Source: Flavobacterium sp. (lineage in GTDB: Bacteria > Bacteroidota > Bacteroidia > Flavobacteriales > Flavobacteriaceae). From it: a stretch of 5,761 nt of DNA. The notes under the pieces are model-generated. The model had not been told where the DNA came from. It was given only the letters and a program-made list of their open reading frames with translations, and searched no databases. The stretch lies in the NCBI GenBank assembly GCA_017989775.1, contig JAGNPF010000112.1, forward strand, positions 1-5,761, in the 5' to 3' direction. Of the stretch, positions 1 through 5,761 are shown piece after piece. Made by a program: the position numbers and the translations under genes. Positions within the stretch are counted from its first letter, which is position 1. Each line of letters begins with the position of its first letter.

Positions 1-314
1 ACAACAAACCGGAACTGAAATTCAGCAACAAGGACAGTTCGTTTTGTACCGCATTAGGCAAATATGCCGTGGGACAAAATTATGTTGGAAAATATGGCAA
101 AGCCTACAAACTCCACGGATTGGATCCAACCAACAGCAATGCTTTGGCCAGAAGCATCGTCTTGCACAAGTTCGAACAAGTTCCTTATGAGGAACAAAAC
201 AGGCCCATTTGCCACAGTTTGGGCTGCCCGATGGTCAACGAAATCTACTACGACAGGATTCAAAAAATAATCGACAACTCGAAAGCGAACATCATTTTGG
301 ATATTTATTATTGA
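1..314 (+). CDS. Murein L,D-transpeptidase catalytic-domain protein (YkuD_2 type), 3' part only
   Basis: This is the C-terminal ~103 residues of a gene that enters from the left; the first whole codon is at position 3 and the stop is TGA at 312-314. The visible part has the L,D-transpeptidase signature: a histidine in an IVLH context (codon 165-167) and, 20 residues later, S-L-G-C-P with the presumed catalytic cysteine at codon 225-227. The preceding G-K-Y-G-x-x-x-x-L-x-G-L stretch and the short C-terminal tail match the YkuD_2 proteins common in Bacteroidota. By family, such enzymes act outside the cytoplasmic membrane and make or exchange peptide links at meso-diaminopimelate in peptidoglycan. 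The signal peptide and N-terminal region are outside the window, so export cannot be checked. A second in-frame stop, TAA at 315-317, follows directly. Family assignment is fairly firm; the exact reaction is inferred. Confidence 0.75.
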   Translation, partial: NKPELKFSNKDSSFCTALGKYAVGQNYVGKYGKAYKLHGLDPTNSNALARSIVLHKFEQVPYEEQNRPICHSLGCPMVNEIYYDRIQKIIDNSKANIILDIYY

Positions 315-340
315 TAAAATTGCTGCTTTCCTTATATTTG
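311..340 (+). promoter_or_regulatory. Candidate Bacteroidota-type promoter for the HD phosphohydrolase gene
   Basis: TATATTTG at 333-340 matches the Bacteroidota -7 consensus TAnnTTTG exactly. A TTG at 311-313 lies 19 bases upstream, which fits the expected -33 element and spacer. Transcription would begin near 345-348, leaving a very short leader of roughly 12-15 bases before the GTG at 360. The -33 element overlaps the stop codon of the upstream gene, so the two genes may be separately transcribed despite the 45-base gap. The evidence is motif and spacing only. Confidence 0.45.
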
Positions 341-359
341 TTACCCAAAACAAAGAAGA

Positions 360-1589
360 GTGAGCGAAATCAACAAGCTAAAAATATTCAATGACCCCAT
401 TTACGGGTTTATTACCATTCCCAACGCCTTAATTTACGATCTAGTCCAGCATCCTTACTTTCAGCGATTGCGACGCATTTCCCAAATGGGAATGTCGTAT
501 TTGGTGTATCCCGGTGCGCACCATACCCGTTTTCATCACGCCCTGGGTTGCATGCACATCATGCAAAAAGCCGTTGACGTGCTTCGTTTCAAGGGGGTTT
601 CCATTTCTCCGGAAGAAGAAAATGCCTTGTACATTGCCATTTTGTTGCACGATATCGGTCACGGCCCATTTTCGCACGCCATGGAAAGCAGCATTGTCGA
701 AGACGTGCATCACGAAGCCATCTCGCTCTTGTTCATGAATCGGTTAAACGTCGAATTTGACGGGAAACTGGCTTTGGCCATCCAGGTTTTCAAGGGTGAA
801 TACCACAGGAAATTTATGTTGCAACTCGTTTCGAGCCAGCTCGATATGGACAGGATGGATTACCTGAAACGCGACAGTTTTTATTCGGGCGTGGCCGAAG
901 GAAACGTCAATTCCGAACGATTGATACAAATGATGAACGTGGTGGACGATGTTTTGGTCATCGAAGAAAAAGGAATCTATTCGGTGGAGAAATTCCTGAT
1001 GTCCAGACGATTGATGTATTGGCAAGCCTATTTGCACAAAACCAGTTTGGTGGCCGAGTTGATACTGACCAAAGCCCTGAAACGCGCCAAGGAATTGACC
1101 CAAAAAGGAATCATTTTGCCTTGTAGCGAAGCCTTGCTGTTCTTTATGCAAAACAAGATCACGATGGAAACTTTTGACGACGAAACCTTGGATTTGTTCT
1201 CGCAATTGGATGATTTTGACATTGTCAGCGCCCTTAAATCTTGGCAAAAACAGGATGATTTCATCTTGTCTTCCTTGAGCAAAATGATTATCAACCGCGA
1301 TTTGCTGAAAATAAAACTAACCGAGGAAAAACCTTCATCGGAAGAATTGCAGGGGCTCAAAGAACGTTTTGCCTCAACAAACAACATCAGTTTGGGCGAA
1401 GCCAATTATTTTATTTTCAAGGGCAAAATTAAAAATCAAGCCTACAGCAAGGAGGCCGAACCCATACGAATTTTGAAAAAAGACAAAACAATTGAAGATG
1501 TGGTGGATGCCTCTGACCAATTGAGTTTGAAGTCGTTATCGAAATCGGTGGTCAAATATTATATATGTTTTCCAAAACAACTTGTATAA
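360..1589 (+). CDS. HD-superfamily phosphohydrolase, dNTPase/SAMHD1-like (COG1078 type)
   Basis: A 409-residue cytosolic protein with a complete HD metal site near its N-terminus. R57-F-H-H60 is followed by A-L-G, then H97-D98-I-G-H-G-P-F-S-H106, then D162-M-D164-R-M-D-Y168-L-K-R-D172. Aligned by motif with SAMHD1, H60, H97, D98 and D164 correspond to metal ligands H167, H206, D207 and D311, and Y168 and D172 to the dNTP-contacting Y315 and D319. The family includes dNTP triphosphohydrolases, but the real substrate here is not shown; another nucleotide is possible. The start is GTG at 360: no ATG lies in frame between the TAA at 315-317 and 360, and the N-terminus N-K-L-K-I-F-N-D-P-I-Y-G-F begins where homologues I recall begin. 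There is no strong ribosome binding site. The gene precedes lpxD by 131 bases, and any functional tie to lipid A is unproven. Confidence 0.88.
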   Translation: MSEINKLKIFNDPIYGFITIPNALIYDLVQHPYFQRLRRISQMGMSYLVYPGAHHTRFHHALGCMHIMQKAVDVLRFKGVSISPEEENALYIAILLHDIGHGPFSHAMESSIVEDVHHEAISLLFMNRLNVEFDGKLALAIQVFKGEYHRKFMLQLVSSQLDMDRMDYLKRDSFYSGVAEGNVNSERLIQMMNVVDDVLVIEEKGIYSVEKFLMSRRLMYWQAYLHKTSLVAELILTKALKRAKELTQKGIILPCSEALLFFMQNKITMETFDDETLDLFSQLDDFDIVSALKSWQKQDDFILSSLSKMIINRDLLKIKLTEEKPSSEELQGLKERFASTNNISLGEANYFIFKGKIKNQAYSKEAEPIRILKKDKTIEDVVDASDQLSLKSLSKSVVKYYICFPKQLV

Positions 1590-1616
1590 AAACCAACATT
1601 TAAAATCTATTTTTTA

Positions 1617-1624
1617 TATTTTTG
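1617..1624 (+). promoter_or_regulatory. Candidate -7 element for the lpxD operon
   Basis: TATTTTTG at 1617-1624 fits the Bacteroidota -7 consensus TAnnTTTG. No TTG occurs at the expected 17-23 base distance upstream; the nearest is at 1582-1584, 32 bases away, so the -33 half is missing or diverged. Transcription would start around 1629-1632, giving an lpxD leader of about 90 bases. The location, in the only sizeable gap before the lipid A genes, supports it, but in such AT-rich DNA the match could be chance. Confidence 0.3.
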
Positions 1625-1629
1625 TCGGG

Positions 1630-1719
1630 ATGAAACAAACCAGCACATTTTTTTTGAATGCAAGCAGCACCTTTTATAGAGAGTTCCATCTTATTCCTAT
1701 GAAAAATACAATCCAATAA
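1630..1719 (+). CDS. Possible 29-codon leader ORF directly upstream of lpxD (doubtful)
   Basis: An ATG at 1630 opens a reading frame of 29 sense codons ending in TAA at 1717-1719, one base before the lpxD ATG (TAAGATG junction). The peptide would start [10 protein letters not shown] and contain a second methionine at codon 24 (1699). It has no recognisable domain and is too short for a convincing signal peptide. Its ATG coincides with the expected start of a transcript made from the -7 candidate at 1617-1624, so it could be a nearly leaderless peptide whose termination hands ribosomes to lpxD. It may equally be a chance frame. No coding bias can be judged at this length. Confidence 0.15.
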   Translation: MKQTSTFFLNASSTFYREFHLIPMKNTIQ

Positions 1720-1720
1720 G

Positions 1721-2767
1721 ATGAAATTTACAGCAGAACAAATAGCGGGCGTTTTGGGAGGAGAAGTAGTTGGAAATCCTAAAGCCGAGGTTTATAAATT
1801 ATCCAAGATAGAAGAAGGTTCCGAAGGTTCCATTAGTTTTTTGGCAAACCCAAAATACTTGCCTTATATTTACACCACCCAAGCCACAATAACCATAGTA
1901 AATACCACTTTTGTTCCTGAAGGTGAATTGACTACAACATTGATAAAAGTGGAAGATGCTTATTTGTCTTTTACCAAATTATTGGAATTTTACGATCAAG
2001 CCAAAAAAGCAAACAAATCAGGAATTGAACAGCCTTCAGTGCTTCCTGAAAGCGTGAAATATGGTGCCAATTTGTATTTGGGAAGTTTTTGCTACATTGG
2101 CGAAAACGTGGTTTTGGGCGAAAACGTGAAGATTTATCCCAATAGTTTCGTTGGAGACAGTGCCGTTATAGGAAATAATGTCACTATTTTTGCCGGCGCA
2201 AGAGTGTATTCGGAAACCGTGATTGGCAACAATTGCACGATTCATTCCGGAGTGGTTATCGGTGCAGACGGTTTTGGCTTTGCGCCAAATGCTGACGGAA
2301 CATTTTCCAAGATTCCCCAAATAGGAAATGTCGTTATCGAAGACGATGTGGAAATTGGAGCCAACACCACGATAGACAGGGCCACGATGGGCTCTACCAT
2401 CATACGAAAAGGAGTGAAGTTGGACAACCAAATTCAGGTGGGCCATAACGTGGAAATTGGAGAAAACACCGTAATTGCTGCCCAAACCGGAATTGCCGGT
2501 TCCACAAAAATTGGCAGTAGCGGAATGATTGGCGGCCAAGTGGGAATTGTGGGACATTTGACATTGGGCAACAATGTCAAGATACAGGCACAATCAGGTG
2601 TTGCCCGCAACATCAAAGACGACGAAGTCTTGCAGGGAACGCCTTCGTTCGGATACAACGATTTTAGCAAATCGTATGTCCATTTCAAGAATTTGCCCAA
2701 AATTGTTACAGAAATAGAAGAATTAAAAAAAGAAATATTAAACCAAAAAAAAGAAAACAATGGTTAA
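1721..2767 (+). CDS. lpxD: UDP-3-O-(3-hydroxyacyl)glucosamine N-acyltransferase
   Basis: LpxD carries out the third step of lipid A synthesis, moving a 3-hydroxyacyl group from acyl carrier protein to the 2-amino group of UDP-3-O-acylglucosamine in the cytosol. The 348 residues match family length. The N-terminal uridine-binding domain (about 1-100) has F40-L-A-N-P-K-Y46; the F/Y pair has the same spacing as the uracil-stacking F43 and Y49 of Chlamydia LpxD. From about 105 to 315 run the hexapeptide repeats of a left-handed beta-helix, including I180-G-A-D-G-F-G-F. The catalytic histidine is H242 in Q-V-G-H-N-V-E-I-G, matching H239 of E. coli. A charged helix (about 328-348) closes the chain, as usual for this trimeric enzyme. 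The start is fixed by the canonical M-K-F-T-A-E-Q-I opening. The gene overlaps lpxC-fabZ by 8 bases, implying one transcript and translational coupling. Confidence 0.97.
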   Translation: MKFTAEQIAGVLGGEVVGNPKAEVYKLSKIEEGSEGSISFLANPKYLPYIYTTQATITIVNTTFVPEGELTTTLIKVEDAYLSFTKLLEFYDQAKKANKSGIEQPSVLPESVKYGANLYLGSFCYIGENVVLGENVKIYPNSFVGDSAVIGNNVTIFAGARVYSETVIGNNCTIHSGVVIGADGFGFAPNADGTFSKIPQIGNVVIEDDVEIGANTTIDRATMGSTIIRKGVKLDNQIQVGHNVEIGENTVIAAQTGIAGSTKIGSSGMIGGQVGIVGHLTLGNNVKIQAQSGVARNIKDDEVLQGTPSFGYNDFSKSYVHFKNLPKIVTEIEELKKEILNQKKENNG

Positions 2768-4148
2768 ACAGAAAACCATCAATACAGAAATTTCACTGAC
2801 TGGAGTTGGATTACACACGGGAAAAGAAGTTAAAATGACTTTCAAACCCGCACCAATCAATAATGGTTTTACTTTCGTTAGGCTTGATCTAGAAGGACAT
2901 CCCGTTATTGAAGCTGATGCAAATTACGTGGTAAATACCCAAAGAGGTACCAACTTGGAAAAACTGGGTGTCAAAATTCAAACGCCGGAACACGTTTTGG
3001 CCGCATTGGTGGGTTGCGATTTAGACAATGTTATCATTGAATTGGACGCTTCGGAACTTCCTATTTTGGATGGTTCATCCAAATATTTTGTGGAGGCAAT
3101 CGAAAAAGTGGGTATTTTGGAACAAGATGCCAAAAGAAAGGTGTATGTGGTAAAAGAAGTTATTTCCTTTACGGACGAGGAAACCGGAAGCGAAATCATG
3201 GTGATGCCAAGCGATAGCTACAGCGTGACCGCGATGGTTGATTTTGGCACCAAAGTGTTGGGAACACAAAATGCCTCAATGAAAAACATTGCCGAATTCA
3301 AAACGGAAATCGCCCAATCCAGAACCTTCAGTTTCTTGCACGAACTGGAATCCCTGTTGGATAACGGTTTGATAAAAGGAGGTGATTTGAACAACGCCAT
3401 CGTATATGTTGATAAAGAGATTTCCGAAAAAACAATGAACAGCCTTAAAACAGCTTTCGGAAAAGACGAAATAACCGTGAAACCCAACGGTATCCTGGAT
3501 AATCTAACTTTGCATTATCCAAATGAAGCCGCAAGACACAAATTATTGGATGTTGTGGGGGATTTATCCTTGATTGGAACCAGAATTCAAGGAAAAGTGA
3601 TTGCCAACAAACCGGGACATTTCGTCAATACGCAGTTTGCCAAAAAAATGGCCAAAATCATCAAAATCGAACAAAGAAATTATGTTCCTGTTTACGATTT
3701 GAACCAAGAACCCTTGATGGACATTCACAAAATTATGTCGGTTTTGCCACACAGACCTCCATTTTTGTTCATTGACCGAATCATCGAAATGTCCGACAGC
3801 CATATTGTGGGCTTGAAAAACGTGACGATGAACGAAGGTTTCTTTGTGGGGCATTTCCCTGGAGCTCCGGTAATGCCGGGTGTCATCATCGTCGAAGCGA
3901 TGGCGCAAACCGGAGGAATATTGGTATTGAGCACCGTTCCAGACCCGGAAAATTATTTGACTTATTTCATGAAAATTGACAATGTCAAATTCAAGCATAA
4001 AGTATTGCCGGGAGACACCTTGACTTTCAAATGTGATTTGATTACCCCAATCAGAAGAGGAATTTGTCACATGCAAGCCAATGCCTACGCCAACGGAAAA
4101 CTCGTTGCCGAAGCCGAGCTAATGGCCCAAATTGCCAAAAAACAATAA
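2760..4148 (+). CDS. lpxC-fabZ: Bifunctional LpxC deacetylase / FabZ 3-hydroxyacyl-ACP dehydratase
   Basis: A 462-residue fusion of two enzymes. Residues 1 to about 305 are LpxC, the zinc deacetylase that commits UDP-3-O-acyl-GlcNAc to lipid A: T-P-E77-H78 gives general base and zinc ligand, H260-K-L-L-D264-V-V-G-D268 gives the other zinc ligands, and H287 in K-P-G-H-F matches E. coli H265. Residues about 315-462 are FabZ, which dehydrates 3-hydroxyacyl-ACP in fatty acid synthesis: L-P-H331-R-P-P-F-L, then G-H365-F-P-G-x-P-V-M-P-G and E379-A-M-A-Q, with the catalytic His/Glu pair 14 apart as in stand-alone FabZ. Every key residue of both halves is present, so both are probably active. The fusion is known across Bacteroidota. 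The ATG at 2760 lies inside the end of lpxD (8-base overlap), so translation is likely coupled. Separate LpxC or FabZ expression is excluded unless the protein is cleaved. Confidence 0.97.
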   Translation: MVKQKTINTEISLTGVGLHTGKEVKMTFKPAPINNGFTFVRLDLEGHPVIEADANYVVNTQRGTNLEKLGVKIQTPEHVLAALVGCDLDNVIIELDASELPILDGSSKYFVEAIEKVGILEQDAKRKVYVVKEVISFTDEETGSEIMVMPSDSYSVTAMVDFGTKVLGTQNASMKNIAEFKTEIAQSRTFSFLHELESLLDNGLIKGGDLNNAIVYVDKEISEKTMNSLKTAFGKDEITVKPNGILDNLTLHYPNEAARHKLLDVVGDLSLIGTRIQGKVIANKPGHFVNTQFAKKMAKIIKIEQRNYVPVYDLNQEPLMDIHKIMSVLPHRPPFLFIDRIIEMSDSHIVGLKNVTMNEGFFVGHFPGAPVMPGVIIVEAMAQTGGILVLSTVPDPENYLTYFMKIDNVKFKHKVLPGDTLTFKCDLITPIRRGICHMQANAYANGKLVAEAELMAQIAKKQ

Positions 4149-4154
4149 TTAAAA

Positions 4155-4179
4155 GTTTATGGTTTGTTGTTTATGGTTT
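4155..4179 (+). repeat. Direct repeat of 11 bases at 14-base period
   Basis: GTTTATGGTTT occurs at 4155-4165 and again at 4169-4179, a shift of exactly 14 bases. It forms the left part of the repeat-rich spacer between lpxC-fabZ and lpxA, and the second copy overlaps the left arm of the hairpin at 4162-4202. Confidence 0.85.
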
Positions 4180-4202
4180 TTGAACAACGATAAACAACAA
4201 AC
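4162..4202 (+). repeat. Perfect 13-base inverted repeat (hairpin) upstream of lpxA
   Basis: GTTTGTTGTTTAT at 4162-4174 is the exact reverse complement of ATAAACAACAAAC at 4190-4202. After one G/G mismatch, three more pairs (4176-4178 with 4186-4188) extend the stem, leaving a loop of about seven bases. The stem is AT-rich and followed by A-rich, not T-rich, sequence, so it does not look like an intrinsic terminator. It could affect mRNA stability or access to the lpxA start. Confidence 0.8.
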
Positions 4203-4223
4203 AACAAACAACAAACAACAAAC
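4192..4223 (+). repeat. Heptamer tandem repeat AAACAAC, 4 copies plus AAAC
   Basis: Four exact copies of AAACAAC run from 4192 to 4219, followed by a partial AAAC to 4223, ending 11 bases before the lpxA ATG. The first copies form the right arm of the hairpin at 4162-4202. Such arrays can change copy number by slippage; here this would alter the spacing between hairpin and start codon but not any reading frame. Confidence 0.9.
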
Positions 4224-4234
4224 CTAAAAAACAC

Positions 4235-5020
4235 ATGAATCAACCCTTAGCGTATGTTCATCCCGGTGCAAAGATTGCAAAAAATGTTGTAATAGAACCT
4301 TTTACAACCATTCACAATAATGTTGTCATTGGTGACGGAACATGGATAGGTTCAAATGTAACCATAATGGAAGGTGCCAGAATCGGGAAAAACTGCAATA
4401 TTTTTCCAGGTGCGGTAATTTCTGCCATTCCACAAGATTTAAAATTTGGCGGAGAGGATTCTTTGGCAATAATTGGCGACAATTGCACCATTCGCGAATG
4501 CGTGACCATCAACAGGGGAACCATCGCATCGGGCCAAACCAAGATTGGCAATAATTGTCTTATCATGGCTGCGGCGCATATTGCACACGATTGTCATGTG
4601 GGAGACAATGCCATCATTGTCAACGGAGTGCTGTTGGGAGGACATGTGACCATCGGGAATTATGCCATTATTGGAGGATTGTCGGCCGTGCACCAATTCA
4701 TCAGTGTGGGGGATCACGCCATGATTTCGGGAGGTTCCTTGTTGAGAAAGGATGTTCCACCTTACACCAAAGCAGCCAAAGAGCCTTTGTCCTTCGTGGG
4801 GATAAATTCGGTTGGATTGAGAAGAAGAGGATTCACTCCAGAAAAAATCAGGGAAATTCAAGACATCTATAGAATTTTGTATCAAAAAAATTACAATACC
4901 ACCCAAGCCATCGGCATCATCGAAGCCGAGATGGAAGCCACTCCGGAACGTGACGAGATTTTGGATTTTATCCGAAATTCATCAAGAGGTATCATGAAAG
5001 GCTATTCCGGGAATTCCTAA
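4235..5020 (+). CDS. lpxA: Acyl-ACP--UDP-N-acetylglucosamine O-acyltransferase
   Basis: LpxA begins lipid A synthesis by moving a 3-hydroxyacyl chain from acyl carrier protein to the 3-OH of UDP-GlcNAc in the cytosol. The 261 residues match the family. Residues about 5-180 are hexapeptide repeats of a left-handed beta-helix, and about 190-261 are the usual C-terminal helical domain. The catalytic histidine is H118 in A-H115-I-A-H118-D-C, matching E. coli H125; H115, H137 and H153 line up with E. coli H122, H144 and H160 at a constant offset of 7. At that offset G166 matches E. coli G173, the chain-length ruler residue; glycine leaves room for a long acyl chain, which fits long 3-hydroxy acids but remains inference. 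The ATG at 4235 gives the expected N-terminus, preceded by A-rich sequence. The 86-base repeat-filled gap from lpxC-fabZ may allow expression different from lpxD. Confidence 0.97.
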   Translation: MNQPLAYVHPGAKIAKNVVIEPFTTIHNNVVIGDGTWIGSNVTIMEGARIGKNCNIFPGAVISAIPQDLKFGGEDSLAIIGDNCTIRECVTINRGTIASGQTKIGNNCLIMAAAHIAHDCHVGDNAIIVNGVLLGGHVTIGNYAIIGGLSAVHQFISVGDHAMISGGSLLRKDVPPYTKAAKEPLSFVGINSVGLRRRGFTPEKIREIQDIYRILYQKNYNTTQAIGIIEAEMEATPERDEILDFIRNSSRGIMKGYSGNS

Positions 5021-5149
5021 TTTTGGAGTTTAGATTTCTGATTTTAGATTTCTAAATTGCGTTGTATAATTAAAAGAAACATTAAAAAAATAAAGTAGAT
5101 TGATTCTTTTGAATCTAAAATCTGCACTCTTAAATCTTAAATATAAAAA
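5021..5149 (+). other. Spacer between lpxA and efp with AT-rich direct and inverted repeats
   Basis: The 129-base gap holds the 14-base-period repeat at 5029-5053, a distant inverted partner at 5112-5122, and a small GATTC-TTTT-GAATC hairpin at 5102-5115. No stem followed by a T-run is seen after lpxA, and no TAnnTTTG element is seen before efp, so neither a terminator nor a promoter can be placed with confidence. The bases before the efp ATG are A-rich, as is usual for Bacteroidota translation starts. Confidence 0.7.
5029..5053 (+). repeat. Direct repeat of 11 bases at 14-base period, downstream of lpxA
   Basis: TTTAGATTTCT occurs at 5029-5039 and 5043-5053, again a shift of exactly 14 bases, as in the spacer before lpxA although the sequence differs. 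GATTTTAGATT at 5040-5050 also has its exact reverse complement, AATCTAAAATC, at 5112-5122, so the two ends of the spacer can pair over a loop of about 60 bases. Confidence 0.75.
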
Positions 5150-5716
5150 ATGGCATCAACATCAGACATCAAAAACGGATTGTGTATCAAATACAACAAT
5201 GATATTTATAAAATCATCGAATTCCTTCACGTAAAACCGGGAAAAGGTCCCGCTTTCGTTAGAACCAAATTGAAAAGTTTGTCCAACGGAAAAGTATTGG
5301 ACAACACTTTTTCGGCAGGACACAAAATAGACGAAGTGCGTGTGGAAAACCACAAATTCCAATTTTTGTACCCAGAAGGCGATTTGTTTCACTTCATGAA
5401 CGTGGAATCTTTTGAGCAAATTTCATTGAACAAAAACGTGTTGGATTCACCGGATTTGTTGAAAGAAGGCGAGAACGTGATGATTGCCATCAACACCGAA
5501 ACTGATTTGCCACTTTCAGTGGACATGCCGGCATCGGTTGTTCTTGAGGTGACTTATGCCGAACCGGGAGTGAAAGGAAACACGGCCACCAATGCCACCA
5601 AATCAGCCACGGTTGAAACTGGAGCAACAATAAACGTTCCTTTGTTCATCAATGAAGGCGACAAAATCAAGATTGATACTACTACTGGAAATTACATGGA
5701 ACGCGTAAAAGAATAG
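5150..5716 (+). CDS. efp: Translation elongation factor P
   Basis: EF-P binds the ribosome between the P and E sites and relieves stalling at runs of proline. The 188 residues match the family and its three beta-barrel domains: I (about 1-65), II (about 66-128) and III (about 129-188, an OB fold). The domain I tip loop reads K29-P-G-K32-G-P-A-F; K32 corresponds to the lysine that E. coli modifies with beta-lysine (K34). The modifying enzymes are not in the window, so whether K32 is modified is unknown. The C-terminal signature G-D-K-I-K-I-D-T-T-T-G-x-Y is intact. The ATG at 5150 gives the canonical N-terminus and follows A-rich sequence. The 129-base gap from lpxA suggests possible separate transcription, though the genes are co-oriented. 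LpxC-FabZ (R-P-P-F) and LpxA (V-P-P-Y) contain Pro-Pro pairs but no longer runs. Confidence 0.98.
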   Translation: MASTSDIKNGLCIKYNNDIYKIIEFLHVKPGKGPAFVRTKLKSLSNGKVLDNTFSAGHKIDEVRVENHKFQFLYPEGDLFHFMNVESFEQISLNKNVLDSPDLLKEGENVMIAINTETDLPLSVDMPASVVLEVTYAEPGVKGNTATNATKSATVETGATINVPLFINEGDKIKIDTTTGNYMERVKE

Positions 5717-5727
5717 TTTAGGGTGTT

Positions 5728-5760
5728 CGGTATTCAGTTTGCAGTCCAAACTGAATACTG
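5728..5760 (+). terminator. Strong hairpin after efp, possible terminator or repeat element
   Basis: GTATTCAGTTTG at 5730-5741 is the exact reverse complement of CAAACTGAATAC at 5747-5758, with a 5-base loop CAGTC. In RNA the stem grows by a G-U pair (5729/5759) and a C-G pair (5728/5760), and possibly a further U-G pair at the window edge. It begins about 11 bases after the efp stop. The window ends before any T-run could be seen, so termination is plausible but unproven; an intergenic palindromic repeat is the alternative. Confidence 0.5.
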
Positions 5761-5761
5761 G

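Larger units (their letters stand above)
4149..4234 (+). other. Spacer between lpxC-fabZ and lpxA, filled with periodic repeats
   Basis: This 86-base gap is almost entirely built from 7-base-periodic sequence: a 14-base-spaced direct repeat (4155-4179), a hairpin (4162-4202) and a heptamer array (4192-4223), followed by an A-rich stretch before the lpxA ATG. No ORF, terminator U-tract or clear promoter is visible. It contrasts with the 8-base overlap between lpxD and lpxC-fabZ. Confidence 0.8.

Noticed and set aside
300..362. Possible read-through or frameshift joining the L,D-transpeptidase and HD genes, which share a frame
   Set aside because: Two consecutive in-frame stops (TGA, TAA at 312-317) separate them, and both encode unrelated complete domain ends, so they are distinct genes.
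744..1247. 167-codon antisense ORF inside the HD phosphohydrolase gene
   Set aside because: It lies wholly opposite a well-supported gene and its translation shows no recognisable domain; it is a shadow frame.
1590..1629. Intrinsic terminator after the HD gene
   Set aside because: T-runs are present but no stable GC-containing stem precedes them; no terminator can be supported.
2036..2593. 185-codon antisense ORF within lpxD
   Set aside because: The hexapeptide repeats of lpxD bias the complementary strand against stops. The translated product is low-complexity, rich in His, Ser and Asn, without a domain.
3564..4076. 170-codon antisense ORF within the FabZ half of lpxC-fabZ
   Set aside because: It is fully covered by intact catalytic motifs on the + strand and shows no family resemblance of its own.
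4192..4223. Short repeats resembling a miniature CRISPR array
   Set aside because: The 7-base units are contiguous with no unique spacers, and no cas gene is present. This is a simple tandem repeat.
4439..4906. Antisense (155-codon) ORF and an overlapping + strand ORF (4555-4872) inside lpxA
   Set aside because: Both are out-of-frame readings of conserved lpxA sequence, and neither has a start context or domain.
5065..5070. TATAAT hexamer upstream of efp as a sigma-70 -10 box
   Set aside because: It matches the proteobacterial consensus, but Bacteroidota promoters use TAnnTTTG, and no fitting -35 or -33 partner was evident. In this AT-rich spacer it is probably chance.

Overview
The window reads as a stretch of chromosome from a Bacteroidota bacterium, most likely a flavobacterium. 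The evidence is a fused LpxC-FabZ protein (a hallmark of this phylum), A-rich translation starts without clear Shine-Dalgarno sequences, promoter candidates of the TAnnTTTG type, AT-rich spacers with heptamer repeats, and Flavobacterium-like protein sequences. All genes lie on the + strand.

Layout: 1-314 is the 3' end of a murein L,D-transpeptidase-like gene (YkuD_2 type). 360-1589 is an HD-superfamily phosphohydrolase related to dNTP triphosphohydrolases. A 131-base spacer (1590-1720) holds a candidate -7 element and a doubtful 29-codon leader ORF. The lipid A core follows: lpxD (1721-2767), lpxC-fabZ (2760-4148, overlapping lpxD by 8 bases) and lpxA (4235-5020). efp (5150-5716) encodes elongation factor P. 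The window ends in a strong hairpin (5728-5760).

LpxA, LpxC and LpxD catalyse the first three steps of lipid A synthesis: O-acylation of UDP-GlcNAc, deacetylation, and N-acylation. FabZ dehydrates 3-hydroxyacyl-ACP, the same donor LpxA and LpxD consume, so the cluster holds both the lipid A and the membrane phospholipid branches of one acyl pool. The partial L,D-transpeptidase adds a third envelope function nearby. The HD protein and EF-P have no proven link to the pathway.

No CDS appears broken, no RNA gene or insertion sequence was seen, and I found no clearly novel system. The points most worth a second look are the non-coding ones: two 7/14-base-periodic repeat and hairpin spacers (4149-4234 and 5021-5149), the possible leader ORF ending one base before lpxD, and the terminal hairpin.
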